Shown: piece after piece, positions 1-9,067 of the stretch
Position numbering within the stretch: the stretch's first letter is position 1
Layout: each line of letters starts with the position of its first letter
Position numbers and translations under genes: made by a program
Source of the DNA: Actinomadura macrotermitis
Lineage (GTDB): Bacteria > Actinomycetota > Actinomycetes > Streptosporangiales > Streptosporangiaceae
Direction: 5' to 3'
NCBI RefSeq assembly: GCF_009604375.1
Contig: NZ_WEGH01000001.1
Location: 744,001 to 808,000 of the forward strand
DNA: 64,000 nt
Notes under the pieces: model-generated
Told to the model about the DNA's origin: nothing
The model's database searches: none
Seen by the model: only the letters and a program-made list of their open reading frames with translations

Positions 1-581
1 GCGCACGCCTGCACGGCGATGTCGCCGCCGCTGCGGTCGGGGTCGAGGTTGTCGCCCGGGAAGTGCGGCAGGTCGGCCAGGGCGGCGGGCCGCCTGGCCT
101 TCAGCCCGAACCGGTCCTTGCCGTCCTTGTCGAACAGCGTCGGCCCGAACCCGATCGTCAGGGTGAGCCGGGACGGCGGCAGGCCGAGCGCCTCGCCGGT
201 GTCGTCGGGCGGCGCGACGGCGGGGCCGCCGACCGCGCCCGCCCCGACCGGGCGGCCCTGGGTCATCGCCGCCGCGGCGGCGGTCCACTCCTTGAGCAGC
301 CGGACCAGGCGGGCGCGGTCGTCGGTGATCACGTCGAACGTGGCGAAGTGCAGCCGATCCTGCACCGGGGTGGCGATGCCGGCCTGGTGCGGGCCGTGGA
401 AGGCGATCGCGTCCGCGCCGGGCGCGCGGTTCTCCTCGGCGGCGGCGACGCGGTCCAGCCCGGCGCCGGCGGCGGCGCCGACGAGCAGGCTCGCGCCGGA
501 GAAGCCGAGCATGCGGCGCCGTGAGAGGGGCGCGCGCCCCTGAGCGGCGGACTCCCCGGTGTTCCGATCGGCCTCGGTCAC
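1..581 (-). CDS. efeB: EfeB-like Dyp-type haem peroxidase (deferrochelatase), 3' end outside window
   Basis: The visible part is the N-terminal ~193 residues; the gene runs off the left edge. It begins with a twin-arginine signal (SRRRMLGFSGASLL, about residues 17-30), so the protein should be exported folded by the Tat system. The segment DAIAFHGPHQAGIATP and the last visible residues GGDIAVQAC are typical of Dyp-type peroxidases of the EfeB group, which bind haem outside the membrane and act with EfeO in ferrous iron uptake. I chose the GTG at 581-579 because it overlaps the efeO stop (GTGA), which implies translational coupling. The catalytic Asp and the haem-ligand His lie beyond the window. 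Any dye-decolourising peroxidase of this class would look the same over this stretch, but the efeO neighbour favours EfeB. Confidence 0.92.
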   Translation of the reverse strand, partial: MTEADRNTGESAAQGRAPLSRRRMLGFSGASLLVGAAAGAGLDRVAAAEENRAPGADAIAFHGPHQAGIATPVQDRLHFATFDVITDDRARLVRLLKEWTAAAAAMTQGRPVGAGAVGGPAVAPPDDTGEALGLPPSRLTLTIGFGPTLFDKDGKDRFGLKARRPAALADLPHFPGDNLDPDRSGGDIAVQAC

Positions 582-1720
582 TTCCCGATCACTCCCGCGA
601 GCTTGGAGAGGGGTTCGCCGAGCGCGTTCACCGCGTCGGCGAGCTTCTTGCGGTCGGCCTTGCCGACCTTGTCGTAGGAGACGTACCCGTCGCCCTCGGC
701 GTACTTGCCCAGCAGCTCCTCGACATTGGCGAACTGCTTGTCGAGGTCCTGGGCGAGCTGGGCGTCCTTCTCCTGGACGACCGGCTTCAGCAGGTCGTAG
801 ATCTTCTTGGCACCGTCCACGTTGGCCTTGAAGTCGACCAGGTCGGTGTGGCTGAAGGCCTCCTCCTCACCGGTGACCTTGCCGGTCGCGACCTCGGTGA
901 GCAGCTCGTTGGCGCCGGCGGCCATGTCGTTCACCGGGTCGATGGCCAGGCCCGGCAGCCGCGACTTCAGGTCCTCCAGGTCCTTGATCAGCTGGTCGGC
1001 GTACTTCTCCTTGCCCTTGACCGAGCCGTCCACCCACAGGGCCTTCTCCAGCAGGTGCCAGCCGGACCAGTCCTTCTTCTCCTCCGGCTTCAGGTCGGCC
1101 TCGCGGGCGTCCATCTTCGGGTCCAGGTCGCCGAACTTCTCGGCCACCGGCTCGATGGTCTCCCAGCCGACCCGCGACGGCGCGTACAGGCTCTTGGCCT
1201 TGGCCACGTCGCCGGCCTTCACGGCGGCGGCGAACCGCCGCGTCTTGGCGATCGTGTCGTCGACGTTGGCGACGACGTAGGCCTTGTAGTCCTCGGCGGC
1301 CTTGGTCAGGCGCGGGTCGCCGGCGCCGGCGGCCGCACCGGTGACGGTGACGTCCTGGGTCGGGCCCTTGCCGGTCTGGCCGGGGCTGCACAGCAGCTTG
1401 TAGGTGCCGGCCTGCAGGTTGACCACGAAGTCGACGGTGGTGCCGGGGCCGATGTTCTCCCGCTCGGACAGGACCTTGCCGTCGGGCTTGGTCACCTCGA
1501 ACTCGTTGACCTTGGAGCCCTTGTTGGTGATCTGGAAGGTGGTCTTGCCCGCCTTCAGGTCCTTCTTCGCCACCTCGCAGGTGGAGTCGGTCGCGGTGAT
1601 CGCGACCGCGTCCCCGTTCCCCTTGCCCGCGTCCTTGCCGTCGTCACCGCCGCACGCGGAGAGCAGGGACAGCGAGACGGTCGCCACGCCGGTGAGGGCG
1701 AGGACGGAGGCAGGGCGCAT
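578..1720 (-). CDS. efeO: EfeO iron-uptake lipoprotein (cupredoxin + M75 imelysin-like domain)
   Basis: A 380-residue extracytoplasmic iron-binding component of the EfeUOB ferrous iron system. The N-terminus is a lipoprotein signal with lipobox LSAC before GGDDG. Residues ~45-140 form a cupredoxin-like domain (ITNKGSKVNEFEV ... YKLLCSPGQ). The C-terminal ~240 residues are an M75/imelysin domain with the family's HxxE motif in GWHLLEKALW. The ATG at 1720 is preferred over an upstream GTG because it places the lipobox correctly and has a GGAG about 8 nt upstream. efeB follows with a GTGA overlap. No efeU permease lies upstream, so it must be downstream of efeB outside the window, elsewhere, or absent. 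The iron box just upstream supports regulation by iron. Confidence 0.93.
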   Translation of the reverse strand: MRPASVLALTGVATVSLSLLSACGGDDGKDAGKGNGDAVAITATDSTCEVAKKDLKAGKTTFQITNKGSKVNEFEVTKPDGKVLSERENIGPGTTVDFVVNLQAGTYKLLCSPGQTGKGPTQDVTVTGAAAGAGDPRLTKAAEDYKAYVVANVDDTIAKTRRFAAAVKAGDVAKAKSLYAPSRVGWETIEPVAEKFGDLDPKMDAREADLKPEEKKDWSGWHLLEKALWVDGSVKGKEKYADQLIKDLEDLKSRLPGLAIDPVNDMAAGANELLTEVATGKVTGEEEAFSHTDLVDFKANVDGAKKIYDLLKPVVQEKDAQLAQDLDKQFANVEELLGKYAEGDGYVSYDKVGKADRKKLADAVNALGEPLSKLAGVIGK

Positions 1721-1742
1721 GGGGACTCCAGGACAGGGCACA

Positions 1743-1790
1743 TATGGTTAGGCTCGCCTAAATTAGCTAAGCCTGCCCTGAGTTAGTCAA
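1743..1790 (-). promoter_or_regulatory. Iron-responsive promoter: IdeR/DtxR-type box upstream of efeO
   Basis: On the minus strand, 1761-1743 reads TTAGGCGAGCCTAACCATA, close to the IdeR/DtxR consensus TTAGGTTAGSCTAACCTAA (about 15 of 19 positions). A TTGACT at 1790-1785 is a possible -35; a -10-like TAATTT or TAGCTA follows at a somewhat long or short spacing and abuts the box. A second half-site-like stretch (TTAGCTAAGCC on the plus strand) lies at 1763-1773. The box sits 23 nt before the efeO start, where a metal-bound repressor would block transcription. The match was made by eye. Confidence 0.75.
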
Positions 1791-1865
1791 GTCGCGCGCA
1801 CGACAGTGACCCATCACACCGGTCACCAGCGGAGATCATCCAGCGCGATCGGCCCGTGCCGCGGT

Positions 1866-2336
1866 TCAGCGCGGCCGGTCGTGCAGGCCGATGGTGAGGT
1901 TGCGCGCGGCCATCGGCGGGCCGCCCGGCTGCGGCTCGCCGTAGGGCGGCACCGGCTGGTGGTGCGGCGGGTACTGCTGCTGGTGCTGCTGATGGGCGGG
2001 GTAGCCGGTGTGCTGCGGCTGCTCGGCCCACACGGCGGTGCCGTAGGCGCAGACCTCGTGGCCGCCGCCCGCGAGCAGGGCGGTGTCGAAGCCCATCCCC
2101 ACCACGGCGTTGGCGCCCCGGCGCCGGGCGTCCTCGGCGAGGCGCTCGATCGCCTCGCGGCGGGCCGCGGCGAGACCGACGCCGGCCTGCTCCCCCGTCA
2201 CCCGGAAGGTCGAGCTGCTCGGCGAGGAGGGGCCGCCCGCCGGGCCCGGGTTCGCCTGGACGGCCGTCCCCAGGACCTCGCCGAGTACGTTGCGGATGTC
2301 GTACCCGGCCAGGCCGTCAGTCGTCACGATCAGCAT
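1866..2336 (-). CDS. YbjQ/UPF0145-family protein with Pro/Gln/His-rich tail
   Basis: A 156-residue cytoplasmic protein. Residues 1-~105 (MLIVTTDGLAGYDIRNVLGEVLGTAV ... RRRGANAVVGMGFDT) match the YbjQ/UPF0145 (DUF74) family, small oligomeric proteins of unknown role sometimes described as heavy-metal-binding-like. The last ~45 residues are low complexity and rich in Gln, His, Pro and Tyr, unusual for the core family and probably disordered. The ATG at 2336 fits the family N-terminus (MxIVTTDxxxGY) and has AAGG a few bases upstream; a start ten codons earlier is possible. It is transcribed alone between efeO and another small minus-strand gene. The function is unknown. Confidence 0.8.
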   Translation of the reverse strand: MLIVTTDGLAGYDIRNVLGEVLGTAVQANPGPAGGPSSPSSSTFRVTGEQAGVGLAAARREAIERLAEDARRRGANAVVGMGFDTALLAGGGHEVCAYGTAVWAEQPQHTGYPAHQQHQQQYPPHHQPVPPYGEPQPGGPPMAARNLTIGLHDRPR

Positions 2337-2375
2337 GCGCCTTACGGTAATCGACGGAACCGACATTCCGCACCG

Positions 2376-2744
2376 TCATCCCGGTTCGCCCACTTCCTCC
2401 ACGGCGCTGGTGCCCGACCCCCGCCTGGACTCCCACGCCCACTCCTCGTCCAGCCGCAGCCGGCCGTCCGGCAGCACGGTGACGGCCGAGACGCAGTGCC
2501 CGCCGGAGGTCTCGCCCTTGTCGTTCAGCTGGCTGTAGCGGAAGTCCAGGACGTCGCCGCGGCGCGTCCCGACCAGGAAGCCGCGGCGGATCGCGCCGCC
2601 GTCGTACTCGCCCCAGATCTCACCGCCGGTCTCGTGGTAGGTGAACAGGGTCGCGGGCGCGATCTCGCCGCCGACGACGTCGGCGACCGCGCGGAAACGC
2701 CGCCCGTCCAGCGAGGGGGCGGCCGGGGTGGTCTCGATGCTCAT
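2376..2744 (-). CDS. Small conserved protein (avidin-like / mis-named N-acetylglutamate synthase family)
   Basis: A 122-residue protein with no signal peptide or membrane segment. It is an all-beta-looking chain with repeated short strands: DGRRFRAVADVVGGEIAPATLFTYHE, GEIWGEYDGGAIRRGFLVG, VLDFRYSQLN, then LPDGRLRLDEEWAWESR. It resembles a family of small soluble proteins often labelled N-acetylglutamate synthase in databases although they lack a GNAT fold; an avidin-like barrel has been suggested. I do not assign a reaction. The start at ATG 2744 precedes SIETTPAAPSLDGRRF; a codon three residues upstream is possible. The neighbours (YbjQ-like, sigma factor) give no functional clue. Confidence 0.65.
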   Translation of the reverse strand: MSIETTPAAPSLDGRRFRAVADVVGGEIAPATLFTYHETGGEIWGEYDGGAIRRGFLVGTRRGDVLDFRYSQLNDKGETSGGHCVSAVTVLPDGRLRLDEEWAWESRRGSGTSAVEEVGEPG

Positions 2745-2809
2745 GGCGCGCACCCTACGGGACGCCCCCGGCCTCTCCTCCCGTAGGCCGGGGCGTCCCG
2801 CGAGAGCGC

Positions 2810-3967
2810 CTAATCGAGGTATTCGCGCAGCATCTGCGCCCGCGACGGGTGGCGCAGCTTGGCCAGCGTCTTGGACTCGATCTGGCGGATCCGTTCCCGG
2901 GTCACGCCGAACTCGCGGCCGACCTCCTCGAGCGTGCGGGGGTGCCCGTCGGTCAGGCCGAAGCGCAGCTGGATGATGCGCTGTTCCCGGTCCGACAGCG
3001 TGCCGAGGATGTCCTCCAGCTGGTCCTGGAGCAGGATGAACGCCGCCGCCTCGATCGGCACGACGGCGTCGGAGTCCTCGATGAAGTCACCGAGGTCGGA
3101 GTCCTCCTCGCCGATCGGCGACTGCAGCGACACCGGCTCCTGGGCGATGCGCTGTATCTCCACCACGCGGACCGCCGACAGGCCCATCTCCAGGCCGATC
3201 TCCTCGGGCGCCGGCTCGCGGCCGAGGTCCTGGTGGAGCTGGCGCTGCACCCGGACCAGCTTGTTGATGGTCTCCACCATGTGGACCGGGATCCGGATGG
3301 TCCGGGCCTGGTCCGCGATCGCCCTGGTGATCGCCTGGCGGATCCACCATGTCGCGTAGGTGGAGAACTTGAATCCCTTGGTGTAGTCGAATTTCTCGAC
3401 CGCGCGGATCAGTCCGAGATTTCCCTCCTGAATCAGGTCGAGGAACAGCATTCCCCGGCCCACGTAGCGTTTGGCGATCGAGACGACCAGGCGCAGGTTC
3501 GCCTCGATCAGACGTTGCTTCGCCCGCATTCCCTCGCGGGAGAGCAGTTCGAGGTCGAGTGTTTTCGCGCGGGAGAGGACGGCGGTGTGCGCCAGCTTCT
3601 CCTCGGCGAAAAGTCCCGCCTCGATCGATTTTGCCAGTTCGACTTCATCTTCTGCCGTGAGGAGCGGTACGCGACCGATTTCCCGCAGGTAGATCCGAAC
3701 CAGGTCGCTCGTTGGCGCCCGCTTGCCGAGGTCTCCCTCGTCCGCCCGCTGGACGTCCTCGGTCTCGTGAGGAGACTCGAGGACCTCCACCCCCTGCTCG
3801 GCGAGCATTCGGACGATCTTCTCCAGGGAATCGTCCGGCAAGTCGGAGCGATCGAGTGCGGCAGCGACGTCTTCGACGGTCACACCGCCGCGCTCTTTGC
3901 CACGTGCGACAAGGTCCGCCACCTGGTCAACCGATGGCGCCTCGCTTGGCAGCACCGAAGGGCCCAC
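2810..3967 (-). CDS. rpoD: Primary-type RNA polymerase sigma-70 factor (RpoD/SigA/HrdB group)
   Basis: A 385-residue sigma factor. Residues ~12-60 form a region-1.1-like domain. From ~85 come region 1.2 ([27 protein letters not shown]), region 2 ([56 protein letters not shown]), region 3 ([17 protein letters not shown]) and region 4 ([20 protein letters not shown]). The complete -10 recognition segment and the region 4 helix-turn-helix are those of housekeeping group 1/2 factors. It is shorter at the N-terminus than Streptomyces HrdB. It follows dnaG with 59 nt between, as in the classical dnaG-rpoD arrangement. The GTG at 3967 has no clear ribosome-binding site, and a GTG three codons in is equally possible. 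Whether it is the sole essential sigma factor or a close paralogue cannot be told here. Confidence 0.93.
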   Translation of the reverse strand: MGPSVLPSEAPSVDQVADLVARGKERGGVTVEDVAAALDRSDLPDDSLEKIVRMLAEQGVEVLESPHETEDVQRADEGDLGKRAPTSDLVRIYLREIGRVPLLTAEDEVELAKSIEAGLFAEEKLAHTAVLSRAKTLDLELLSREGMRAKQRLIEANLRLVVSIAKRYVGRGMLFLDLIQEGNLGLIRAVEKFDYTKGFKFSTYATWWIRQAITRAIADQARTIRIPVHMVETINKLVRVQRQLHQDLGREPAPEEIGLEMGLSAVRVVEIQRIAQEPVSLQSPIGEEDSDLGDFIEDSDAVVPIEAAAFILLQDQLEDILGTLSDREQRIIQLRFGLTDGHPRTLEEVGREFGVTRERIRQIESKTLAKLRHPSRAQMLREYLD

Positions 3968-4026
3968 GTGGACAGTGTGCGTCAGCCCGGCCCTAGATCA
4001 CAGGACCTATTTTGCTGTCCCTTGAC

Positions 4027-5892
4027 TTACTGGCTTCCAAGCCCGCGCTCGCGCATCACCCGTCGCTGCTGCTCAAGCGCGACAAGATCGCCGAACAGGC
4101 GCGCATACTCCTCGGCCTGCTCGACCGGATTCAGCCGCCCGAGTTTAGACTTGACGTCCGCGATCTGCCTGGTGAGCTGCCTCTCCTGGATACGGGCCAG
4201 CAGTTCTACGGCATACCGGTCACCCGATTCATGCGCGGAGTGCACCGGCTCCACTGCGAGGCGCGTTATCAGCCCCTTGACCTGCTCGTTCGGGGCGTGC
4301 TCGAGGAGCAGCGCGACCCACTCGGCGTCGCCGCCCGCGGCCGTCACCCCGCCCGCCGCCGCGATCACCGCGCGCACCTCGGCGTGCGGCGGCGCGATGT
4401 AGACCTCGGCCGGCACCCCGTCGAAGACCGGCCCGAGCACGCCGGGCCGCTGCAGCGCCAGCTTCAGCAGCTCCCGCTCGCGCTGCACCTCGGGGTCGTT
4501 CGGGTCGTAGGACGGCCGCTCCACGATGGGGGCCTGCGCCGCCTGGCCCGGACGGCCGCGGCCGCGCGCCGTCAGCTCGCGGACCCGGCGCAGCACGAAC
4601 TGCTCGTCCATGATGCCGAGCCAGCGGTCCAGGCTGACCGCGTACATCTGGCGCAGCGACCGGTCCTTGATGCCCGCCACCACCGGCGCGGCGGCGTCGA
4701 GGGCGGCCAGGCGCCCCTCGGCGGTGTCGAGGTTCTTGCCCTCGATCGCGTTGCGCACGGCGAACTCGAACAGCGGCAGGCGGGAGGCGACCAGGTCGCG
4801 CACGGCCGCGTCGCCGTGCCGGATGCGCAGGTCGCAGGGGTCCAGGCCGTCGGGCTGCACGGCCACGAAGGTCTGGGTGACGAACTTCTGCTCGTCGGCG
4901 AAGGCGCGCAGCGCGGCCTTCTGCCCGGCCGAGTCGCCGTCGAAGGTGAAGATCACCTCGCCGCGGAACTCGTCCTGGTCCATCAGCAGCCGCCGCAGCA
5001 CCTTGATGTGCTCGTCGCCGAACGAGGTGCCGCAGGTCGCGATCGCGGTCGGCACGCCCGACAGGTGGCAGGCCATCACGTCGGTGTAGCCCTCGACCAC
5101 CACGGCCTGCCGCCGCCGGGCGATCTCCTTCTTGGCCAGGTCGGCGCCGTAGAGGACGTTGCCCTTGTGGAAGAGCGGCGACTCAGGGGTGTTGAGGTAC
5201 TTGGGGCCTTCGTCGTCGTCGTAGAGGCGGCGCGCGCCGAAGCCGATGACGTCGCCCGACAGGTCGCGGATCGGCCAGATCAGCCGGCCGCGGAACCGGT
5301 CCATCGGGCCGCGCCGGCCCTCCCGGGCCAGCCCGCCGGTGATCATCTCCTGGTCGGCGAAGCCGCGGCCGCGCAGGTGCCGCACGAGCGCCTCCCACTC
5401 GCGCGGCGCGAAGCCCACCCCGAACCGGGCGGCGTCGGCGTTCTCGAAGCCGCGCTCGGACAGGAACTTGCGGCCGATCGCCCCCTCGGGCGAGGCGAGC
5501 TGCTCGGCGTAGTACTCGGCGGCGGCCTTGTGCGCCGCGAGCAGCCGGGCGCGCTGCCCGCCGTCCTGGCGGGGCGTGTAGCCGCCCTCCTCGTAGCGCA
5601 GCTGGACGCCGGCCTTGCCCGCCAGCCGCTCGACGGCCTCGGAGAACGACAGGTGGTCGATCTCCTGGACGAACTTGATGACGTCGCCGCCCGCCCCGCA
5701 GCCGAAGCAGTGGTAGAGCCCGCGCGCGGGGGTCACGTTGAACGAGGGGGACTTCTCGTCGTGGAACGGGCAGAGCCCCTTGAGGTTCCCGCCGCCCGCG
5801 TTGCGCAGTTGCAGGTACTCACCCACCACCTCGTGGATGGGTGACCGCTCGCGTACGAGCGCGATGTCCTCATTGCGAATCCGGCCTGCCAC
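4027..5892 (-). CDS. dnaG: DNA primase
   Basis: A 621-residue primase that makes RNA primers at the replication fork. The N-terminal CHC2 zinc-binding domain has C41-H44 and C62-C65 (CPFHDEKSPSF ... HCFGCGAGGDV). The catalytic core carries the RNA-polymerase-fold motif and a TOPRIM domain (VVVEGYTDVMACH near residue 265, later FTFDGDSAGQKAA). The C-terminal ~170 residues would be the helicase-interacting domain. The length fits actinobacterial primases. The GTG at 5892 gives the usual N-terminus (VAGRIRNEDIALVRE); there is no clear ribosome-binding site, but a TAGACT at 5906-5901 stands at -10 distance, so a leaderless mRNA is possible. It is divergent from the 5969 gene and followed by the sigma factor. 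Confidence 0.96.
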   Translation of the reverse strand: MAGRIRNEDIALVRERSPIHEVVGEYLQLRNAGGGNLKGLCPFHDEKSPSFNVTPARGLYHCFGCGAGGDVIKFVQEIDHLSFSEAVERLAGKAGVQLRYEEGGYTPRQDGGQRARLLAAHKAAAEYYAEQLASPEGAIGRKFLSERGFENADAARFGVGFAPREWEALVRHLRGRGFADQEMITGGLAREGRRGPMDRFRGRLIWPIRDLSGDVIGFGARRLYDDDEGPKYLNTPESPLFHKGNVLYGADLAKKEIARRRQAVVVEGYTDVMACHLSGVPTAIATCGTSFGDEHIKVLRRLLMDQDEFRGEVIFTFDGDSAGQKAALRAFADEQKFVTQTFVAVQPDGLDPCDLRIRHGDAAVRDLVASRLPLFEFAVRNAIEGKNLDTAEGRLAALDAAAPVVAGIKDRSLRQMYAVSLDRWLGIMDEQFVLRRVRELTARGRGRPGQAAQAPIVERPSYDPNDPEVQRERELLKLALQRPGVLGPVFDGVPAEVYIAPPHAEVRAVIAAAGGVTAAGGDAEWVALLLEHAPNEQVKGLITRLAVEPVHSAHESGDRYAVELLARIQERQLTRQIADVKSKLGRLNPVEQAEEYARLFGDLVALEQQRRVMRERGLGSQ

Positions 5893-5968
5893 GACCACGG
5901 AGTCTAATCTCGCCCTACGACAGCCAGGGCCCGGTGTGACCCCGCCGCTGCCGGACAGACTGAGGGGC

Positions 5969-6568
5969 ATGACCAGATCCTTGGTGTGGGTGAAGCCCGC
6001 GGGCGCCGAACTGGCCGAGGTCGCGCTGGGGGCGGGGCGGCTGGACGCGACCGGGACGGCCGTCGGCGGCGACCCGCTGCCGTACCGGCTGGAGTACGAG
6101 CTGACGACCGGCGACCGGTACGTCACGGCGCGGCTCCTCGTGCAGGCGCACGGGGAGGACGCCGAGACGGGGCCGTGGCAGCGGCGGCTGGAACTGCTCA
6201 ACCGGCCCGAGGGCGAGTGGACGGTGAACGCGCGCGCCGAGGGCCATGTGGCACTGCGGCCGCCGGGCGGCGACGCGACGGCGCTGGCGGGCGCGCTGGA
6301 CTGCGACCTCGGGCTGTCGCCGCTGACCAACTCCATGCCGGTGCTGCGTTCGGGGCTGCTGGAGGGAGGCGGGCCGCTGGAGCACCTGATGGCGTGGGTG
6401 TCGGTGCCGGACCTGGCGGTGCTGCCGTCGCGGCAGGTGTACGAGTTCCTGCGGCGCGACGGCGACCGGTCCGTGGTCCGCTACCGCAGCGAGCGGTTCA
6501 GCGAGGAGATCGTGTTCGGGGCGGACGGCCTGGTGCTGGACTACCCCTCGATCGGCCGCCGGGTGTGA
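5969..6568 (+). CDS. Putative glycolipid-binding domain protein
   Basis: A 199-residue cytoplasmic-looking protein resembling the actinobacterial 'putative glycolipid-binding' family (Pfam PF06475). It has alternating beta strands (LPYRLEYELTTGDRYVTARLLVQAH, GEWTVNARAEGHVAL, DCDLGLSPLTNSMPVLRSGLLEGG) and a conserved C-terminal segment YEFLRRDGDRSVVRYRSERFSEEIVFGADGLVLDYPSIGRR. The DCDLG-SPLTNSMPVLR block is the most typical part. The start is ATG 5969 with TGAGGGG 5-6 nt upstream. It is divergently transcribed from dnaG with 76 nt between. Ligand binding is inferred from family naming only; no reaction is claimed. Confidence 0.75.
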   Translation: MTRSLVWVKPAGAELAEVALGAGRLDATGTAVGGDPLPYRLEYELTTGDRYVTARLLVQAHGEDAETGPWQRRLELLNRPEGEWTVNARAEGHVALRPPGGDATALAGALDCDLGLSPLTNSMPVLRSGLLEGGGPLEHLMAWVSVPDLAVLPSRQVYEFLRRDGDRSVVRYRSERFSEEIVFGADGLVLDYPSIGRRV

Positions 6569-6633
6569 TCTTGGTTTGTGAAGTCCCTGTAAACAAGGTT
6601 CGCCGGGCGTTCCGCCGCCGCCGGGCCTGTCGC

Positions 6634-6648
6634 TAGCGTCGGGGCGTG
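6634..6648 (+). promoter_or_regulatory. Possible leaderless promoter of the urease operon
   Basis: TAGCGT at 6634-6639 matches the actinobacterial -10 pattern TAnnnT and is followed by six bases and then the GTG start of ureA at 6646. Transcription would begin at or next to the start codon, giving a leaderless mRNA. The alternative is weak initiation from the GGGG just upstream. I see no convincing -35. An imperfect inverted repeat (CTTGGTTTGTGA ... TGTAAACAAGG) at about 6570-6600 could be an operator. Confidence 0.35.
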
Positions 6649-6948
6649 CAGATCTCCCCCCGTGAACAGGAGCGCCTGCTGATCCACGTGGCCGCCCAGG
6701 TGGCCCGGGACCGGCGGGCGCGCGGCCTGCGGCTGAACCACCCGGAGGCGACCGCGATCATCGCGGTGCACATCATGGAGGGCGCGCGGGACGGACGCTC
6801 GGTGGCCGAGCTGATGGAGTCCGGCCGGACCGTGCTGACCCGCGACGACGTCATGGAGGGCATACCGGAGATGCTGGACTCGGTCCAGATGGAGGCGACC
6901 TTCCCCGACGGCACCAAGCTCGTCACCGTACACCGGCCCATCCCGTGA
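6646..6948 (+). CDS. ureA: Urease gamma subunit
   Basis: A 100-residue protein with the full urease gamma fold: [34 protein letters not shown] at the N-terminus, then [20 protein letters not shown] and the C-terminal [18 protein letters not shown]. Gamma, beta and alpha subunits form the nickel enzyme that hydrolyses urea to ammonia and carbamate in the cytoplasm. The GTG at 6646 gives the usual length of 100. Its stop overlaps the ureB start (GTGA). It is the first gene of the operon. Confidence 0.97.
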   Translation: MQISPREQERLLIHVAAQVARDRRARGLRLNHPEATAIIAVHIMEGARDGRSVAELMESGRTVLTRDDVMEGIPEMLDSVQMEATFPDGTKLVTVHRPIP

Positions 6949-7256
6949 TCCCGGGCGAGATCGTCCCCGGCGCGGAGCCGGTGGAGCTGAACCCCGGGCG
7001 GCCGCGCGTCGCGGTGACCGTCGTCAACACCGGCGACCGGCCCGTGCAGGTCGGGTCGCACTACCACTTCGCCGACGCCAACCCGGCGCTGGAGTTCGAC
7101 CGGGAGGCGGCCCGGGGCACCCGGCTGGACGTCCCGGCGGGCACCGCGGTCCGGTTCGAGCCGGGGCTGGTCCGCGAGGTGGCGCTGGTGCCGCTCGCCG
7201 GGCGCCGGATCGTCCCGGGCCTGCGCCTCGACCCGGCGGGAGCCCTGGATGACTGA
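6945..7256 (+). CDS. ureB: Urease beta subunit
   Basis: A 103-residue beta subunit, full length for the family. It begins [53 protein letters not shown], the classical UreB beta-sandwich motif, and continues with [19 protein letters not shown]. The GTG start at 6945 overlaps the ureA stop by 4 nt. A 95-nt gap containing a stem-loop separates it from ureC, the only sizeable gap inside this operon. Confidence 0.97.
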   Translation: MIPGEIVPGAEPVELNPGRPRVAVTVVNTGDRPVQVGSHYHFADANPALEFDREAARGTRLDVPAGTAVRFEPGLVREVALVPLAGRRIVPGLRLDPAGALDD

Positions 7257-7264
7257 GCGGGCCC

Positions 7265-7314
7265 GCGGCGGCTGGACTGAGGAGCGAGGGACGAGCGACG
7301 AGGGAAGCCGCCGC
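7265..7314. repeat. Intercistronic hairpin with GAGCGA-type repeats between ureB and ureC
   Basis: GCGGCGGCT at 7265-7273 pairs perfectly with AGCCGCCGC at 7306-7314. The loop between them is a run of short purine-rich repeats (GAGCGAGGGACGAGCGACGAGGG-like) that continue after the stem (GAAGCGGCGAGCGGAGGCGAGCC). It lies in an otherwise tightly coupled operon. It could be an mRNA processing or stability element, or a dispersed repeat; there is no T-run, so it is not a clear terminator. Confidence 0.6.
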
Positions 7315-7351
7315 GAAAGAGGCCCGCGAAGCGGCGAGCGGAGGCGAGCCA

Positions 7352-9067
7352 ATGAGCACTGAGATATCGCGGGCCCGCTACGCGGAGCTGTACGGGCCGA
7401 CCGCCGGCGACCGGATCCGGCTCGCCGACACCGACCTGTTCGTCGAGGTGACCGAGGACCGCAGCCGCGGCCCGGCGGGCGCCGGCGACGAGGCGGTGTT
7501 CGGCGGCGGCAAGGTGATCCGCGAGTCGATGGGCCAGGCCCGCGCCACCCGCGCCGAGGGCGCGCCCGACCTGGTGATCACCGGGGCGGTGGTGCTGGAC
7601 CACTGGGGCGTGGTCAAGGCCGACGTGGGCGTGCGCGATGGCCGGATCACCGCGCTCGGCAAGGCCGGCAATCCCGACACGATGGACGGCGTCCACCCCG
7701 ACCTGGTGATCGGCCCGAGCACCGAGGTGCTGGCCGGCAACGGCAAGATCCTCACCGCGGGAGCGGTCGACTCGCACGTGCACCTCATCTGCCCGCAACT
7801 GCTGGACGAGGCGCTCGGCGCGGGCGTCACCACGCTGATCGGCGGCGGCACCGGCCCCGCCGAGGGCACCAAGGCGACCACGGTGACCGGCGCCTGGTAC
7901 CTCGGCCGGATGCTGGAGGCGCTGGACGGCCACCCGGTCAACGTGGCGCTGCTCGGCAAGGGCAACACCGTGTCGCAGGACGCCTTGTGGGAGCAGCTGC
8001 GGGCGGGCGCGTCGGGCTTCAAGCTGCACGAGGACTGGGGCTCCACGCCCGCCGCGATCGACGCGTGCCTGCGCGTCGCGGACGCCTCGGGCGTGCAGGT
8101 GGCGCTGCACTCGGACACGCTGAACGAGGCCGGGTACGTCGAGTCGACGCTCGGCGCGGTCGCGGGCCGCTCGATCCACGCCTACCACACCGAGGGCGCG
8201 GGCGGCGGGCACGCGCCCGACATCATCACGGTCGCCGCGCACCCGAACGTGCTGCCGTCCTCGACGAACCCGACCCGCCCGCACACGGTGAACACCCTGG
8301 ACGAGCACCTGGACATGCTCATGGTGTGCCACCACCTGAACCCCTCGGTGCCCGAGGACCTGGCGTTCGCCGAGTCGCGCATCCGGCCGACGACGATGGC
8401 GGCCGAGGACGTGCTGCACGACCTCGGCGCGATCTCGATGATCGGGTCGGACTCGCAGGCGATGGGCCGGATCGGCGAGACGGTGATCCGCACCTGGCAG
8501 ACCGCGCACGCGATGAAGCTGCGGCGCGGCGCGCTGGCGGGCCCCGCCGACAACCTGCGGGCGCGCCGCTACGTCGCCAAGTACACGATCAACCCGGCGA
8601 TCGCGCACGGGCTGGACGGCGAGATCGGGTCGGTCGAGCCGGGCAAGCTCGCCGACCTGGTGCTGTGGGACCCGGCGTTCTTCGGCGTCCGCCCGCAGGT
8701 GGTACTGAAGGGCGGGATGATCGCCTGGGCGATGATGGGCGACGCCGGCGCCTCCATCCCGACGCCGCAGCCGGTGCTGCCGCGCCCGATGTTCGGCGCC
8801 GCGCCGCCGGTCGCCGCGTCGGCGTCGCTGCACTTCGTGTCGCCCGCCGCGCTGGAGGACGGCCTGGCCGACCGGCTCGCGGTCCGCCGCGCGCTGGTCC
8901 CGGTGAAGGACACCCGGGGGCTCGGCAAGACGGACATGCCGCTGAACGACGCGCTGCCGCGCATCGAGGTCGAGCCCGACACCTTCACCGTGCGGATCGA
9001 CGGCGATGTGGTGGAGCCCGCGCCCGCGCGCGAGCTGCCGATGGCCCAGCGGTACTTCCTGTTCTGA
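7352..9067 (+). CDS. ureC: Urease alpha subunit (catalytic)
   Basis: The 571-residue catalytic subunit. Its nickel ligands and active-site motifs are intact: [12 protein letters not shown] (HxH), [12 protein letters not shown] with the carbamylated lysine, [25 protein letters not shown] with the flap histidines, and [14 protein letters not shown]. The metal-dependent hydrolase barrel is complete. The ATG at 7352 has GGAGG about 8 nt upstream. The stop overlaps the ureF start by one base (TGATG). It forms the UreABC complex with the two preceding products and needs UreD, UreF and UreG for nickel insertion. Confidence 0.98.
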   Translation: MSTEISRARYAELYGPTAGDRIRLADTDLFVEVTEDRSRGPAGAGDEAVFGGGKVIRESMGQARATRAEGAPDLVITGAVVLDHWGVVKADVGVRDGRITALGKAGNPDTMDGVHPDLVIGPSTEVLAGNGKILTAGAVDSHVHLICPQLLDEALGAGVTTLIGGGTGPAEGTKATTVTGAWYLGRMLEALDGHPVNVALLGKGNTVSQDALWEQLRAGASGFKLHEDWGSTPAAIDACLRVADASGVQVALHSDTLNEAGYVESTLGAVAGRSIHAYHTEGAGGGHAPDIITVAAHPNVLPSSTNPTRPHTVNTLDEHLDMLMVCHHLNPSVPEDLAFAESRIRPTTMAAEDVLHDLGAISMIGSDSQAMGRIGETVIRTWQTAHAMKLRRGALAGPADNLRARRYVAKYTINPAIAHGLDGEIGSVEPGKLADLVLWDPAFFGVRPQVVLKGGMIAWAMMGDAGASIPTPQPVLPRPMFGAAPPVAASASLHFVSPAALEDGLADRLAVRRALVPVKDTRGLGKTDMPLNDALPRIEVEPDTFTVRIDGDVVEPAPARELPMAQRYFLF

